Both the position numbers and the translations under genes were made by a program. The notes below the pieces were generated by a model. The model saw nothing but the letters and a program-made list of their open reading frames with translations. It ran no database searches and was not told the origin of the DNA. Positions 9,612 through 18,034 of a stretch of 64,000 nt of DNA are shown piece by piece; position 1 is the first letter of the stretch, and the number at the start of each line of letters is the position of its first letter. This DNA comes from Pseudomonadota bacterium (GTDB lineage Bacteria; Pseudomonadota; Alphaproteobacteria; Rhizobiales; Devosiaceae), in contig JAEWBN010000002.1 in the NCBI GenBank assembly GCA_023391095.1, positions 124,001 through 188,000 of the forward strand. Reading direction: 5' to 3'.

Positions 9612-10430
9612 TCAGTCCGATGGCGCGTCGGCCGGTATCTGGCCGCCCAGAAAAAGGGTCAGGGCGCGAGCGGTTTCCGCCACCAGCTTTCCGGTGGCCG
9701 GAACGCGTTCGGGCGTCAGACGCTGCGCCAGTCCCGACACGGAAATGGCGCAGAACGCTTCGCCCTGCTGGTCGTAAACCGGCGCGGCGATGCAGCGAAG
9801 ACCTGGCTGAAACTCCTCGTCATCCACCGCATATCCCTCGGCGCGAGCCTGGGCGAGGTTTTCGCGCAGGTCCCGGGCGCGGGTCAGGGATTTGGGGGTA
9901 AGCTTATGCATGCCGTAGCTGGCCACGATTGCCGAGACGTCGATGGGGGCATAGGTGGATAGGAGGGCCTTGCCGATGCCGGAATTGACCATTGGCGTGC
10001 TCCCGCCCACGCGGGTGATGGCGCGCATGATCTCGCGGCTTTCCACCTGGGCGAGGAAGATGACCCGCCCGTCGATGGCCACGCCCAGATTGGCGGTTTC
10101 GCGAGTCTGGTCGCGCAACTGGCGCAGAAACGGAAGCGCGGGGGCGACGAAGTTTTTCTGATGGGCGAAGGTCGAGCCGACCTGGAACGCCTTGCGCCCC
10201 ACATGCCAGAGGCCGTCGCTCTGGTCGAACTGCACGAACTGGCGGACTTCGAGGGTCGTCAGGAGACGATGGACGGTAGACGGCGACAGTCCCGAACGCG
10301 CGGCAAGGTCCGTAAGGCGATACCCGTCTGCATCCTCGCCCAGGATTTCAAGGAGATGAAGGGCTCGATCTACCGCCTGGACATTGCCTGATCGTTGCGC
10401 CGCTTCCGATTTCTCTTTTCTGCCGGTCAT
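9612..10430 (-). CDS. IclR family transcriptional regulator
   Basis: Regulator of 272 residues. An N-terminal winged helix-turn-helix (about residues 17-80: VDRALHLLEILG, LAARSGLSPSTVHRLLTTL) is followed by an IclR effector domain. Start at 10430 is preceded by a GGAGG site (TGGAGGCCAG before ATG); the frame extends upstream to 10502 but without support. It is convergent with glcB and divergent from the GlcG-like gene. Matching dyads lie at 7332 and 10494, so it plausibly controls both malate synthase and itself in response to glyoxylate or a related acid (inference). Confidence 0.9.
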   Translation of the reverse strand: MTGRKEKSEAAQRSGNVQAVDRALHLLEILGEDADGYRLTDLAARSGLSPSTVHRLLTTLEVRQFVQFDQSDGLWHVGRKAFQVGSTFAHQKNFVAPALPFLRQLRDQTRETANLGVAIDGRVIFLAQVESREIMRAITRVGGSTPMVNSGIGKALLSTYAPIDVSAIVASYGMHKLTPKSLTRARDLRENLAQARAEGYAVDDEEFQPGLRCIAAPVYDQQGEAFCAISVSGLAQRLTPERVPATGKLVAETARALTLFLGGQIPADAPSD

Positions 10431-10493
10431 CTGGCCTCCACCCGACCAGCTTAGTCCGTTTCCCCCATATATCGGAATAAATCTGGGAATGAA

Positions 10494-10510
10494 TTTCCGC
10501 ATCGTGGAAA
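10494..10510. promoter_or_regulatory. IclR-like dyad between iclR and the GlcG-like gene
   Basis: TTTCCGCATCGTGGAAA: TTTCC and GGAAA arms around a 7-nt centre, in the 168-nt divergent region. It is nearly identical to the dyad upstream of glcB (7332-7348). Candidate operator for autoregulation and control of the downstream gene. Confidence 0.5.
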
Positions 10511-10598
10511 ATGTGCGGTGACGTCTCGAACGTCCTGGCGGGCGGTCCTAGCACGGTACTGACGGCCGATAATGGCCGGACGTTCTAGGAGAGTGCCT

Positions 10599-11018
10599 GT
10601 GAAGACCACCACCAATCTCGATCTCAATGACGCGGCGCGGTTGCTGGAGGGGGCGAAGGCGCGGTCTGCCGAAATCGGCGTTCCCATGTGCATCGCCATC
10701 ACCGATGCGTCGGGCAATCTGATCGCCTTCGAGCGCATGGACGGCGGCAAGATTACCAGCATCACCATCAGCATCGACAAGGCCTATACCGCCGCCGCCG
10801 CCAAGAAGGCCACGCACGACTATGGTTCGGCCAGCCAGCCCGGTGCTCCTGCCTATGGGATCAACTCTGCCATCGGCGGCCGGTTGATGGTGGTCGGAGG
10901 CGGGTTGCCGGTGGTGGTCGGAGGCGAAGTCGTGGGCGGCGTAGGTGTCAGCTCGGGGACGCCGGATCAGGATCGCGACGTCGCCCAGGCGGCGCTGGAA
11001 CATTTCTCCAGCCACTGA
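10599..11018 (+). CDS. GlcG/HbpS-like (DUF336) protein
   Basis: Small cytosolic protein of 139 residues of the GlcG/HbpS (haem-binding) family. The characteristic run is visible: AEIGVPMCIAITDASGNLIAFERMDG, SIDKAYTAAAAKKATHDYG, GGRLMVVGGGLPVVVGGEVV and VSSGTPDQDRDVAQAAL. I use the GTG start at 10599, preceded by AGGAG at 10587-10591, rather than an upstream ATG. Biochemical role is not settled in the family. Occurrence beside malate synthase G matches glc operons, where glcG neighbours glcB. Confidence 0.85.
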   Translation: MKTTTNLDLNDAARLLEGAKARSAEIGVPMCIAITDASGNLIAFERMDGGKITSITISIDKAYTAAAAKKATHDYGSASQPGAPAYGINSAIGGRLMVVGGGLPVVVGGEVVGGVGVSSGTPDQDRDVAQAALEHFSSH

Positions 11019-11066
11019 CCCACCGATCAGTTGGGGCGTCCCCAAGGAATTGGGGCGCGTCGCCGG

Positions 11067-11744
11067 TCACGAAAAATAGGTGCTGAAGCGCTCGTGCGAC
11101 TGCTCGATATGCGCGCGCATTACGGCTTCGGCGCGGTCTGCATCTCGCGCCTCCAGTGCAGCGATCAGCGCGGCGTGTTCAGTATTGGCCGTGGACGCGG
11201 CCTGGCGGTGGTGGAACAGCCTGAACAGGTGCATGTGGATATGCAGGTTAGCCAGCGTTTCCTGCACCAGGACATTGCCGCTGGCTTGCGCCACTAGGTC
11301 GTGGAACTGGCTGTCGAGCCCGGCAAAGTCGCTGTAGCTGACGCGGCCGGGACCCATTCCCGACATTTCATCGGCAAGGCGCCTGAGGGCGTCGAACTGC
11401 TCTGGCGTGATGTGCTCGGCCGCCTTGCGCGCCGCAAAGGGCTCAAGCAACAGGCGAAGATCGTAAAGCTGCTCGAACCGTTCCCGGTCGATCTGGCTGG
11501 TGGCGCTGAAACCGATCAGGTGAGTCTTGACCACGAGGCCCTGCGCTTCAAGCCGGGACAGCGCCTCACGGATCGGTGTCTGTGAGACACCCAGCTCCCG
11601 TGCGAGGTTATCGATGGAAATCCGGCTGCCCGGCAGAATCTCCTGGCTCATCAACTGGGCGTAGATCGTCTTGTACACCTCGTCACCCAGACGGGGCGGC
11701 CGCTTGATCGGGCTGTGAGGCGTGGAACCGGGCCGTACAGCCAT
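11067..11744 (-). CDS. GntR family regulator, FCD subfamily
   Basis: GntR regulator of 225 residues: N-terminal winged helix (about 20-80, with LARELGVSQTPIREALSRLEAQGLV) and an all-helical FCD ligand domain (SQFHDLVAQASGN, HIHMHLFRL, HAALIAALEARDADRAEAVMRAHI). A GAGAGG site precedes the ATG. It is divergent from the Ldh-family/Fe-ADH/ALDH operon across 220 nt carrying two TATCCTAT-type elements in opposite orientation, so it is probably the local repressor of that operon. Confidence 0.9.
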   Translation of the reverse strand: MAVRPGSTPHSPIKRPPRLGDEVYKTIYAQLMSQEILPGSRISIDNLARELGVSQTPIREALSRLEAQGLVVKTHLIGFSATSQIDRERFEQLYDLRLLLEPFAARKAAEHITPEQFDALRRLADEMSGMGPGRVSYSDFAGLDSQFHDLVAQASGNVLVQETLANLHIHMHLFRLFHHRQAASTANTEHAALIAALEARDADRAEAVMRAHIEQSHERFSTYFS

Positions 11745-11785
11745 GAGAAGTCCTCTCGTTTTGGGGCGGGTGACACCACAAGGTG

Positions 11786-11883
11786 TATCCTATCGTATTG
11801 TTTTTGAAAACGTCTGCGGGCGAATTTGGATTGACAGGGAGAGACGTGAGGCTTAACCCTGCAATAAATCGTATAGGATATAT
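11786..11883. promoter_or_regulatory. Divergent regulatory region with two inverted TATCCTAT elements
   Basis: TATCCTATCGTAT at 11786-11798 and ATCGTATAGGATATAT at 11868-11883. The second contains the reverse complement TATCCTATAC, so the two elements face each other within the gap between the GntR gene and the downstream operon. AT-rich cores like these are typical of GntR/FCD operators. Functional assignment is inference. Confidence 0.5.
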
Positions 11884-11964
11884 CAAGCGGCTGGCTTGAT
11901 GTTTCTTTGCGGCGCTTCTTTAGTCAAGCCGCACCAAAGTTCAGTTCGGGAGAAGTGAAGCCAG

Positions 11965-12963
11965 ATGCCCCTACGGTCCTTCGAGGAAACCAGCGCGCTT
12001 GTGGATCGGCTCCTTGCCGGCGCCGGTGTGCCAGCCGGCAATGCGGCACTCCAGCGCGACCTTCTGCTGGATGCCGAAATGCGCGGGATCGCGTCGCATG
12101 GCCTGCTCCGCCTGCCGCGTATCTTGGAGCGCATCGCCAATGGTGTGGCCGACCCGCTGACCAAGGGGCAGCATGTCTGGACTGCACCGGGCTTCCTTAG
12201 GGTTGATGGTGAGCAGGGGCTGGGCCCGGTGGTTGCGCAGGCGGCGATCGATGCCCTGCTTGAGCGGGCCGGGAGCCAAGGTGTTGCCGTCGGCGCGGTG
12301 GCCAATGCCAATCACATCGGCATGCTCGGCTTTTATGCCGACCGTGTGGCCGCAGCGGGCAAGTGCCTGATCGCCTTTTCCACCAGCGAAGCTCTGGTGC
12401 ATCCATGGGGCGGCCGGCGGGCGATGATCGGGACCAATCCCATTGCCATCGGCATGCCGACGGGCGACGGTATTTTCATGATGGATACCGCCACCAGCAT
12501 CGTTTCGATGGGCGAAGTGCATGACCATGCCAATCGCGGCGCGCCGATCCCGCTGGGCTGGGCGCTGGACGCAGAGGGTAACCCAACCACCGATGCCGCC
12601 AAGGCGCGCGAGGGCGCCATTGCCCCGTTTGGCGGCGCCAAGGGTTACGCGCTCGCCTTGGCCTTCGAGCTGTTGCTCACCGCACTTGCCGGATCGGCCA
12701 TTGGCCGCGAGGTCAAGGGTACACTGGATTCGACCGAGCCGTCCTCCAAGGCAGATCTGTTCATCGTCATCGACCAGCCGCTGACGTCTGTGGCCGACTT
12801 CGTCGCCATGTTGCGTGCAGAGGCGCCTGCCGAAGGCTTCGATGGCGTGCGCATCCCCGGAGAACGCGGACGGGCACTGGCCGAGCGGGCGCGAGCCGAA
12901 GGTATCGATATCGCAGATGTGACGTGGTCGCGGCTGCAGGAACTGGCCGGGCAGGCCATTTAG
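11965..12963 (+). CDS. Ldh-family (malate/L-lactate dehydrogenase type 2) oxidoreductase
   Basis: NAD(P)-dependent oxidoreductase of 332 residues of the Ldh_2 family, which includes malate, L-lactate, ureidoglycolate and delta1-piperideine-2-carboxylate enzymes. Landmarks are DAEMRGIASHGLLRLPRI with the conserved His, VANANHIGMLGFYADRVA, and PFGGAKGYALALAFELL near residue 220. A GGGAGAAG site precedes the ATG at 11965. It is followed after 16 nt by the Fe-type alcohol dehydrogenase gene. The substrate cannot be set from sequence alone; a hydroxy- or keto-acid is expected. Confidence 0.88.
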   Translation: MPLRSFEETSALVDRLLAGAGVPAGNAALQRDLLLDAEMRGIASHGLLRLPRILERIANGVADPLTKGQHVWTAPGFLRVDGEQGLGPVVAQAAIDALLERAGSQGVAVGAVANANHIGMLGFYADRVAAAGKCLIAFSTSEALVHPWGGRRAMIGTNPIAIGMPTGDGIFMMDTATSIVSMGEVHDHANRGAPIPLGWALDAEGNPTTDAAKAREGAIAPFGGAKGYALALAFELLLTALAGSAIGREVKGTLDSTEPSSKADLFIVIDQPLTSVADFVAMLRAEAPAEGFDGVRIPGERGRALAERARAEGIDIADVTWSRLQELAGQAI

Positions 12964-12979
12964 GATCAAGGAAAAGACC

Positions 12980-14221
12980 ATGTTCGGCGCATTTCGCTCG
13001 CCTCGTACCATCGTGTTCGGCAACGGCCAGATCGGCGCCTTACCCGGTCATGTCGCCGCCCTGGGCAAGCGCCCGTTGCTGGTGACCGACCAGCGCATGT
13101 CCGGCGAGCCGGCCTTTGCCGCTGTCCGGACTGCGCTTGCCGAGAGCGGTTTGGAGGTCGCAGTTTTTGCCGATGTGGAGGCCGAGCTGCCGGCCCATTG
13201 CCTGGAGGCCGGCATCAGCGCGGCCCGAAGCAGCGCGGCTGATGTGATTGTCGCCATCGGCGGCGGCAGCTGTATCGATGCGGCCAAGATCATTGCCCTC
13301 ATCGCCGCGCATAGCGGGGCGGTGTCGGACTATTATGGCGAGTTCAAGGTTCCCGGTCCCACCGTGCCCGTTGTTGCGGTGCCGACAACCTCGGGCACGG
13401 GGTCGGAAGTAACGCCCGTGGCCGTGGTCGCGGACCCCGGCCGGGCGGTGAAAGTGGGCCTGTCGAGTCCCCACCTCATTCCGCAGGTTGCCATTTGCGA
13501 CCCCGACCTCACCGCCAGTTGCCCCCCGGCGCTGACGGCCTATTCGGGCGCCGATGCCCTCGTTCATGCCGTCGAGGCGTACACGACCGCCCGCCGGGCC
13601 GAGGACCCGCGCATAACCCTCGAGCATGTCTTCGTCGGCAAGAACGTCCTCAGCGACGCTTTCGCGGGGGAGGCCATCGCCAACATCGCCCGGAGCCTGG
13701 CCCGAGCGGTGGCGGATGGTTCGGATGGCGAGGCGAGGGCCCAGCTTATGCTGGGTGCCATGCAGGCGGGCCTGGCATTCGGGACGGCCGGCACCTCCAT
13801 CTGCCACGCGGTGCAATATCCCGTGGGCGCCCTGACGCATACCGCCCATGGGCTGGGAGTGGCGCTAATGCTGCCCTATGCGCTCGCCTTCAACCGCAAC
13901 CATGCGCTGGCCGAAATCGCGACTATCGCGCGGCTCATGGGCTTTGCGAGCGACGAAGCCGACGAAGAGGCTGCGGACCTCTGCATCTCCGGCACGCAGC
14001 AGCTGCTGGCGGGCATCGGCATTCCCCTCAACATGGCAGAGATCGGCATCAAGGCGGAAGACCTGCCCTGGATTGCCGAGCAGGCTCTGGGCGCCAATCG
14101 CCTGATCAAGAACAATCCGCGGCCAGTGGATCGCGCCGGCATGGACCTATTGGTCGCAGCGGCATTCAGCGGCGACCTCGCCATGCTCACCTCTCATTCC
14201 AATCCTGCAAGGGTAGCCTGA
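12980..14221 (+). CDS. Iron-containing alcohol dehydrogenase
   Basis: Group III (Fe-type) NAD-dependent alcohol dehydrogenase, 413 residues. The nucleotide region has GGGSCIDAAK (94-103) and PTTSGTGSEVTP (135-146). Metal ligands are represented by Asp192 and His196 (SGADALVHAVEAYTT) and by the later His residues in HTAHGLG. An AAGGAAAAG site precedes the ATG. Its stop overlaps the aldehyde dehydrogenase start by 1 nt, so the two are probably translationally coupled. Together they could oxidise a 4-hydroxy acid to a semialdehyde and then to a dicarboxylate, for example 4-hydroxybutyrate to succinate (inference). Confidence 0.92.
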   Translation: MFGAFRSPRTIVFGNGQIGALPGHVAALGKRPLLVTDQRMSGEPAFAAVRTALAESGLEVAVFADVEAELPAHCLEAGISAARSSAADVIVAIGGGSCIDAAKIIALIAAHSGAVSDYYGEFKVPGPTVPVVAVPTTSGTGSEVTPVAVVADPGRAVKVGLSSPHLIPQVAICDPDLTASCPPALTAYSGADALVHAVEAYTTARRAEDPRITLEHVFVGKNVLSDAFAGEAIANIARSLARAVADGSDGEARAQLMLGAMQAGLAFGTAGTSICHAVQYPVGALTHTAHGLGVALMLPYALAFNRNHALAEIATIARLMGFASDEADEEAADLCISGTQQLLAGIGIPLNMAEIGIKAEDLPWIAEQALGANRLIKNNPRPVDRAGMDLLVAAAFSGDLAMLTSHSNPARVA

Positions 14222-15687
14222 TGACCACCGACACCTCCCTTTCATTCGATCCCGCCGCAATCCCCACTGATCTCTGGATCGGCGGGCAGTGGGTTCCAGG
14301 CCGGGGCGGCGAACGGCTCGACGTCGTTGACCCTTCCACGGGTCGCGTTATCTCCAAGGTGGCCGATGCGTCGGTGGAAGACGCCATCACGGCTGTCGAT
14401 GCGGCTGCCGCCGCACTTCCCGGCTGGGCCGCAACGGCGCCACGCCGTCGATCGGAAATCCTGCGGCGCTGTTACGAGCTGATGATCGAGCGCAAGCAGA
14501 TGCTGGCCGAACTGATCAGTCTCGAAAATGGCAAGGCGCTTCCCGACGCCGAGGGCGAAGTGGCCTATGCGGCAGAGTTTTTCCGCTGGTTCTCCGAAGA
14601 GGGCGTGCGCCTCAACGGCGAGATCTCGACCGCGCCGAGCGGGGCCAATCGCATTGTCGTGCAGTATCAGCCGATGGGTGTCGCCGTTCTGGTGACGCCG
14701 TGGAATTTTCCGGCGGCAATGGCCACCCGCAAGATTGCGCCGGCCCTCGCCGCAGGGTGCACCTGCGTGCTCAAGCCCGCCACCGAAACCCCGCTCACCG
14801 CCTATGCGCTGGCTGAGATCTACAAGGAAGCCGGCGTGCCCGACGGCGTGGTCAATGTCATCGTCACGTCCAGGTCCGGCCCGGCCGTGAGTGCGATGCT
14901 GCACGATCCCCGGGTGCGCAAGCTCAGCTTCACCGGCTCGACCGAAGTTGGCCGCAAGCTTCTGCGAGAGGCGGCCGATCAGGTCATTTCCTGCTCGATG
15001 GAGCTTGGCGGCAATGCGCCCTTCATCGTCTTCGACGACGCCGACCTTGAAAAGGCGCTGGATGGCGCCATGGTCGCCAAGATGCGCAATGGCGGCGAGG
15101 CCTGTACGGCTGCCAACCGCTTCTATGTGCAGGAAGGCATTCTGGAGGCCTTCTCCAAGGGTCTTGCCGATCGCATGGGCAAGCTCAAGGTCGGCCCGGG
15201 ATATGCCCGGGGCGTCCAGTGTGGTCCCCTGGTCAACCAGAGCGCGCTCGACCGTATCAGGTCCTGGGTGGACGAGGCGGCAGGGCAGGGCGCAAAGGTT
15301 CTGGTGGGCGGCACGGCGCCCGGCGGAGAGGGTTTCTTCTATCCGCCCACGGTTCTGACCGACGTGCCCGACGATGCAACCTTGGTGAGCGACGAGATTT
15401 TCGGGCCGGTAGCGCCTATCGCCAGCTTCAAGACCGAAGAGGAAGTCATCGCCCGGGCCAACAATACCCAATATGGCCTCATCGCCTATGTCTTCACCGA
15501 GGACCTCAAGCGCGGCCTTGGCGTCTCCGAAAAGCTCGAGGCGGGCATGGTGGCGCTCAATCGCGGCCTTGCTTCCGATCCGGCAGCCCCGTTTGGCGGC
15601 GTCAAGCAAAGCGGCCTGGGTCGTGAGGGCGCCCATCACGGCATCCTCGAATTCTGCGAAGCCAAGTATATCGCCGTCAGCTGGTAA
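14221..15687 (+). CDS. NAD(P)-dependent aldehyde dehydrogenase, succinate-semialdehyde type
   Basis: Aldehyde dehydrogenase of 488 residues, closest in motif pattern to GabD-type succinate-semialdehyde dehydrogenases. Visible are the Rossmann segment TPWNFPAAMATRKIAPALAA (159-178), KPA(T)ETPL, SFTGSTEVGRKL (236-247), catalytic Glu261 (MELGGNAP) and nucleophile Cys295 (GGEACTAANR). The ATG overlaps the preceding stop as TGATG. Last gene of the GntR-controlled operon. Exact aldehyde is inferred from the Fe-ADH partner. Confidence 0.92.
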   Translation: MTTDTSLSFDPAAIPTDLWIGGQWVPGRGGERLDVVDPSTGRVISKVADASVEDAITAVDAAAAALPGWAATAPRRRSEILRRCYELMIERKQMLAELISLENGKALPDAEGEVAYAAEFFRWFSEEGVRLNGEISTAPSGANRIVVQYQPMGVAVLVTPWNFPAAMATRKIAPALAAGCTCVLKPATETPLTAYALAEIYKEAGVPDGVVNVIVTSRSGPAVSAMLHDPRVRKLSFTGSTEVGRKLLREAADQVISCSMELGGNAPFIVFDDADLEKALDGAMVAKMRNGGEACTAANRFYVQEGILEAFSKGLADRMGKLKVGPGYARGVQCGPLVNQSALDRIRSWVDEAAGQGAKVLVGGTAPGGEGFFYPPTVLTDVPDDATLVSDEIFGPVAPIASFKTEEEVIARANNTQYGLIAYVFTEDLKRGLGVSEKLEAGMVALNRGLASDPAAPFGGVKQSGLGREGAHHGILEFCEAKYIAVSW

Positions 15688-15783
15688 ATCGGCTTCGGTC
15701 GCGGCTGGTGGCGTGGTTTTGCGCCGCCGGCTGGGACTTCCGCCAAGCCGGTCCTTTTCACGCCCAATCCAGAAGCCGTGCCA

Positions 15784-16187
15784 ATGCCCATCACCATTGC
15801 CCATCAGTATGACGCGGCGCTGGCCACCAGGGTGGCGGAAGGGCTGCCGAACGAGGTTGATTTTCGCGCTCTAGAGCCTTCACCGGAGACAGCCTGGAAA
15901 GTCCCCAGTGCGTCGGTCAGGTGCATCTGATCCAGAACCTGCTCGATTTCAGCATGGATGTGCAGTCCGCACTCGATCATCCCCGCGGCTTTGGCCTTTT
16001 CGGCGCCTTTGAAGCCGAACGTGGCATTTCCGAAGAGGTGATGACCGGGCTGGCGGCGCGCGGCCATGTGGTCAAGCGCTCGCCGGTACCCTTCGGCGGC
16101 GGCCAGGCTATCCTTATCGATCCCGCCAGCGGACTGCTTTCGGCGGGTTCGGACCCGCGTATGGACGGCTGCGCGCTGGCCTTCTGA
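15784..16187 (+). pseudogene. Chimeric scar: 2-hydroxyacid dehydrogenase N-terminus joined to gamma-glutamyltransferase C-terminus
   Basis: From ATG 15784 one frame gives a dehydrogenase-like N-terminus (MPITIAHQYDAALATRVAEG, then LPNEVDFRALEPSPETAWKVP). It then diverges and stops at TGA 15928-15930. In a different frame, from about 15906-15912, a typical gamma-glutamyltransferase C-terminus begins (VGQVHLIQNLLDFSMDVQSA) and continues through LAARGHVV, GGGQAILIDP and SDPRMDGCALAF to the stop at 16185-16187. Both pieces are truncated and out of frame with each other, so neither can be functional. The simplest reading is a deletion whose junction lies near 15905. The second piece is more canonical than the enzyme at 5503-7161, so it comes from a different paralogue. 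Confidence 0.8.
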
Positions 16188-16236
16188 CTCTCTTTTTCGT
16201 TCAATCGAGCGGCGTGCGCCGCACTAAGGATCTGCT

Positions 16237-17049
16237 ATGCCTTTCGATCCCATTTATCTGCTCGTCGTCGCCGCACTGGCGGCCACCGGCATGGTCGCTG
16301 GCCTTCTGGCTGGCCTGCTCGGCGTGGGCGGTGGCATTGTCATCGTGCCCGTCTTCTTCTGGGGCCTGGGCCTGGCGGGCCTTATTCCCGATATTGCCAG
16401 CCACATGGCAGTCGGCACATCGCTCGCGACCATCATTCCGACCTCGATTTCCTCGATGCGGGCGCATAACCGCAAGGGCAATGTCGATGTGGCGCTGCTC
16501 AAGCGCTGGGGCATCACCATCTTCATCGGCGCGGCACTTGGCGGGATCGCTGCGCGGTTCATTCCGGGCGACGCCCTGCGCACCATATTCGGTGTCGTGG
16601 CCCTCCTGGTGGCCGTCAACATGGCCCTTCCCAAGCAATTGACAATTGCCTCCGAGCCGCCGGTCAGCAAGTGGATCAATGGCGCCATTTCGAGCGTCGT
16701 CGGCTTCATTTCCTCGCTGATGGGCATTGGCGGCGGCACGCTTTCCGTGCCGATCCTGACCGCCTTCAGCACCCCGGTGCACAAGGCTGTCGGGACCGCA
16801 TCGGCGCTAGGCCTTCTGATCGCCATTCCCGGCATGATCGGTTTCATGTGGGCCGGCTGGGGCCATCCCGACCTGCCGCCGTTCAGCCTCGGCTATGTCA
16901 GCCTGCCGGCAGTGCTGATTATAGCGCCGTTCAGCTTCCTGTTTGCGCCGCTGGGTGCGCGCATTGCCCATGCGCTCAATCCCCGTCCGCTCAAGCTCAC
17001 CTTTGCAGTGTTCCTCGCGATCACCTCGCTGCGCATGCTGCTCGGCTGA
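16237..17049 (+). CDS. TSUP family membrane protein (sulfite exporter TauE/SafE-like)
   Basis: Integral membrane protein of 270 residues with the two repeated TSUP halves. Each half has the glycine motif: GLLAGLLGVGGGIVIVPVFF near residue 26 and SLMGIGGGTLSVPILTAF near residue 161. About eight membrane segments are visible. The family moves sulfite, sulfonates or organic acids; the substrate is unknown here. It lies directly after the deletion scar and 48 nt before the ribokinase gene. A clear paralogue lies at 28880-29701. Confidence 0.9.
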   Translation: MPFDPIYLLVVAALAATGMVAGLLAGLLGVGGGIVIVPVFFWGLGLAGLIPDIASHMAVGTSLATIIPTSISSMRAHNRKGNVDVALLKRWGITIFIGAALGGIAARFIPGDALRTIFGVVALLVAVNMALPKQLTIASEPPVSKWINGAISSVVGFISSLMGIGGGTLSVPILTAFSTPVHKAVGTASALGLLIAIPGMIGFMWAGWGHPDLPPFSLGYVSLPAVLIIAPFSFLFAPLGARIAHALNPRPLKLTFAVFLAITSLRMLLG

Positions 17050-17097
17050 TCGGCACGCGCCGCCCTCGTCTGTCCGCCCCCTCTAAGGAACGCGATC

Positions 17098-18027
17098 ATG
17101 TCCCAGAATGCGCCTCGTCCGGTGACCATCCTTGGCATTTTCGTTGCCGACACCGCCTTCAGTGCTGCCCGACTGCCAAAGATGGGCGAGACGCTGGGCG
17201 GGTCGGGCTTTGCCGTGGGGCCGGGCGGCAAGGGGTCAAATCAGGCCGTCGCCGCCGCGCGTGCAGGCGCGGACGTCCACTTCATCTCGCGCATCGGAAA
17301 CGACGAATTTGGACGCATGGCGCTCGCGACCTATCGCGAGGCCGGCATCACCGCCCATGTCAAACACATGGATGATGTCCCCACCGGAGCGGCCTTCATC
17401 TTCGTCAATGAAAGCAGCGGCGAGAACGCCATCATCGTCTATCCGGGCGCAGCAGGCACGCTCGGCGCAGAAGACGCTGAGGCTGCGCGGGTGATCATTG
17501 AAGGATCGGCCGTATTCGTCACCCAACTTGAGCAGCCGGCGGCAGCCGCCCGTAGGGGCCTTGAAATCGCCCGGGCCGCTGGTGTGACAACGATCTTCAA
17601 CCCGTCCCCGGCCGATCAGGCGGATGACGGGCTCCTGGCACTGTCAGACTTTCTCGTCCCCAATGAAGGCGAGGCCGCCGCGCTTTGCGGCTTTGACGTT
17701 GATACGCTGGAGAGCGCTCGCAAGGCCGGTGACGTCCTGCTCGAGCGCGGCGTCGGACACGCCGTCATTACCCTTGGTGGCCGCGGTGTACTGGTGCACG
17801 GCCCCGATATTTCCGAACTGGTGCCGGCGCAGGCTGCGGGTAACGTGGTCGATACGTCCGGCGCAGGCGATGCCTTTCTCGGCAGTTTTGCGGCCGCAAT
17901 TGCCGAAGGGCGTTCCCCGCTGCAGGCCGCCCAATTTGCCACGGCTGCGGCCGGCATTGCCGTAACCCGTCGCGGTACGGCCCCCGCCATGCCGACGCGA
18001 GCCGAGATCGACGCGGCGCTGCGCTGA
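17098..18027 (+). CDS. rbsK: Ribokinase (PfkB family)
   Basis: Carbohydrate kinase of 309 residues, ribokinase length. It has the N-terminal PfkB signature GPGGKGSNQAVAAARAGADV (41-60), the mid segment FNPSPADQ, LVPNEGEAAALCG and the C-terminal ATP/catalytic motif DTSGAGDAFLGSFAAAI. A TAAGGAA site precedes the ATG. No ribose transporter or ribose pyranase is adjacent, so ribose is the best but not a proven substrate. The gene is convergent with the Rrf2 regulator. Confidence 0.88.
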   Translation: MSQNAPRPVTILGIFVADTAFSAARLPKMGETLGGSGFAVGPGGKGSNQAVAAARAGADVHFISRIGNDEFGRMALATYREAGITAHVKHMDDVPTGAAFIFVNESSGENAIIVYPGAAGTLGAEDAEAARVIIEGSAVFVTQLEQPAAAARRGLEIARAAGVTTIFNPSPADQADDGLLALSDFLVPNEGEAAALCGFDVDTLESARKAGDVLLERGVGHAVITLGGRGVLVHGPDISELVPAQAAGNVVDTSGAGDAFLGSFAAAIAEGRSPLQAAQFATAAAGIAVTRRGTAPAMPTRAEIDAALR

Positions 18028-18034
18028 CCCTCAG

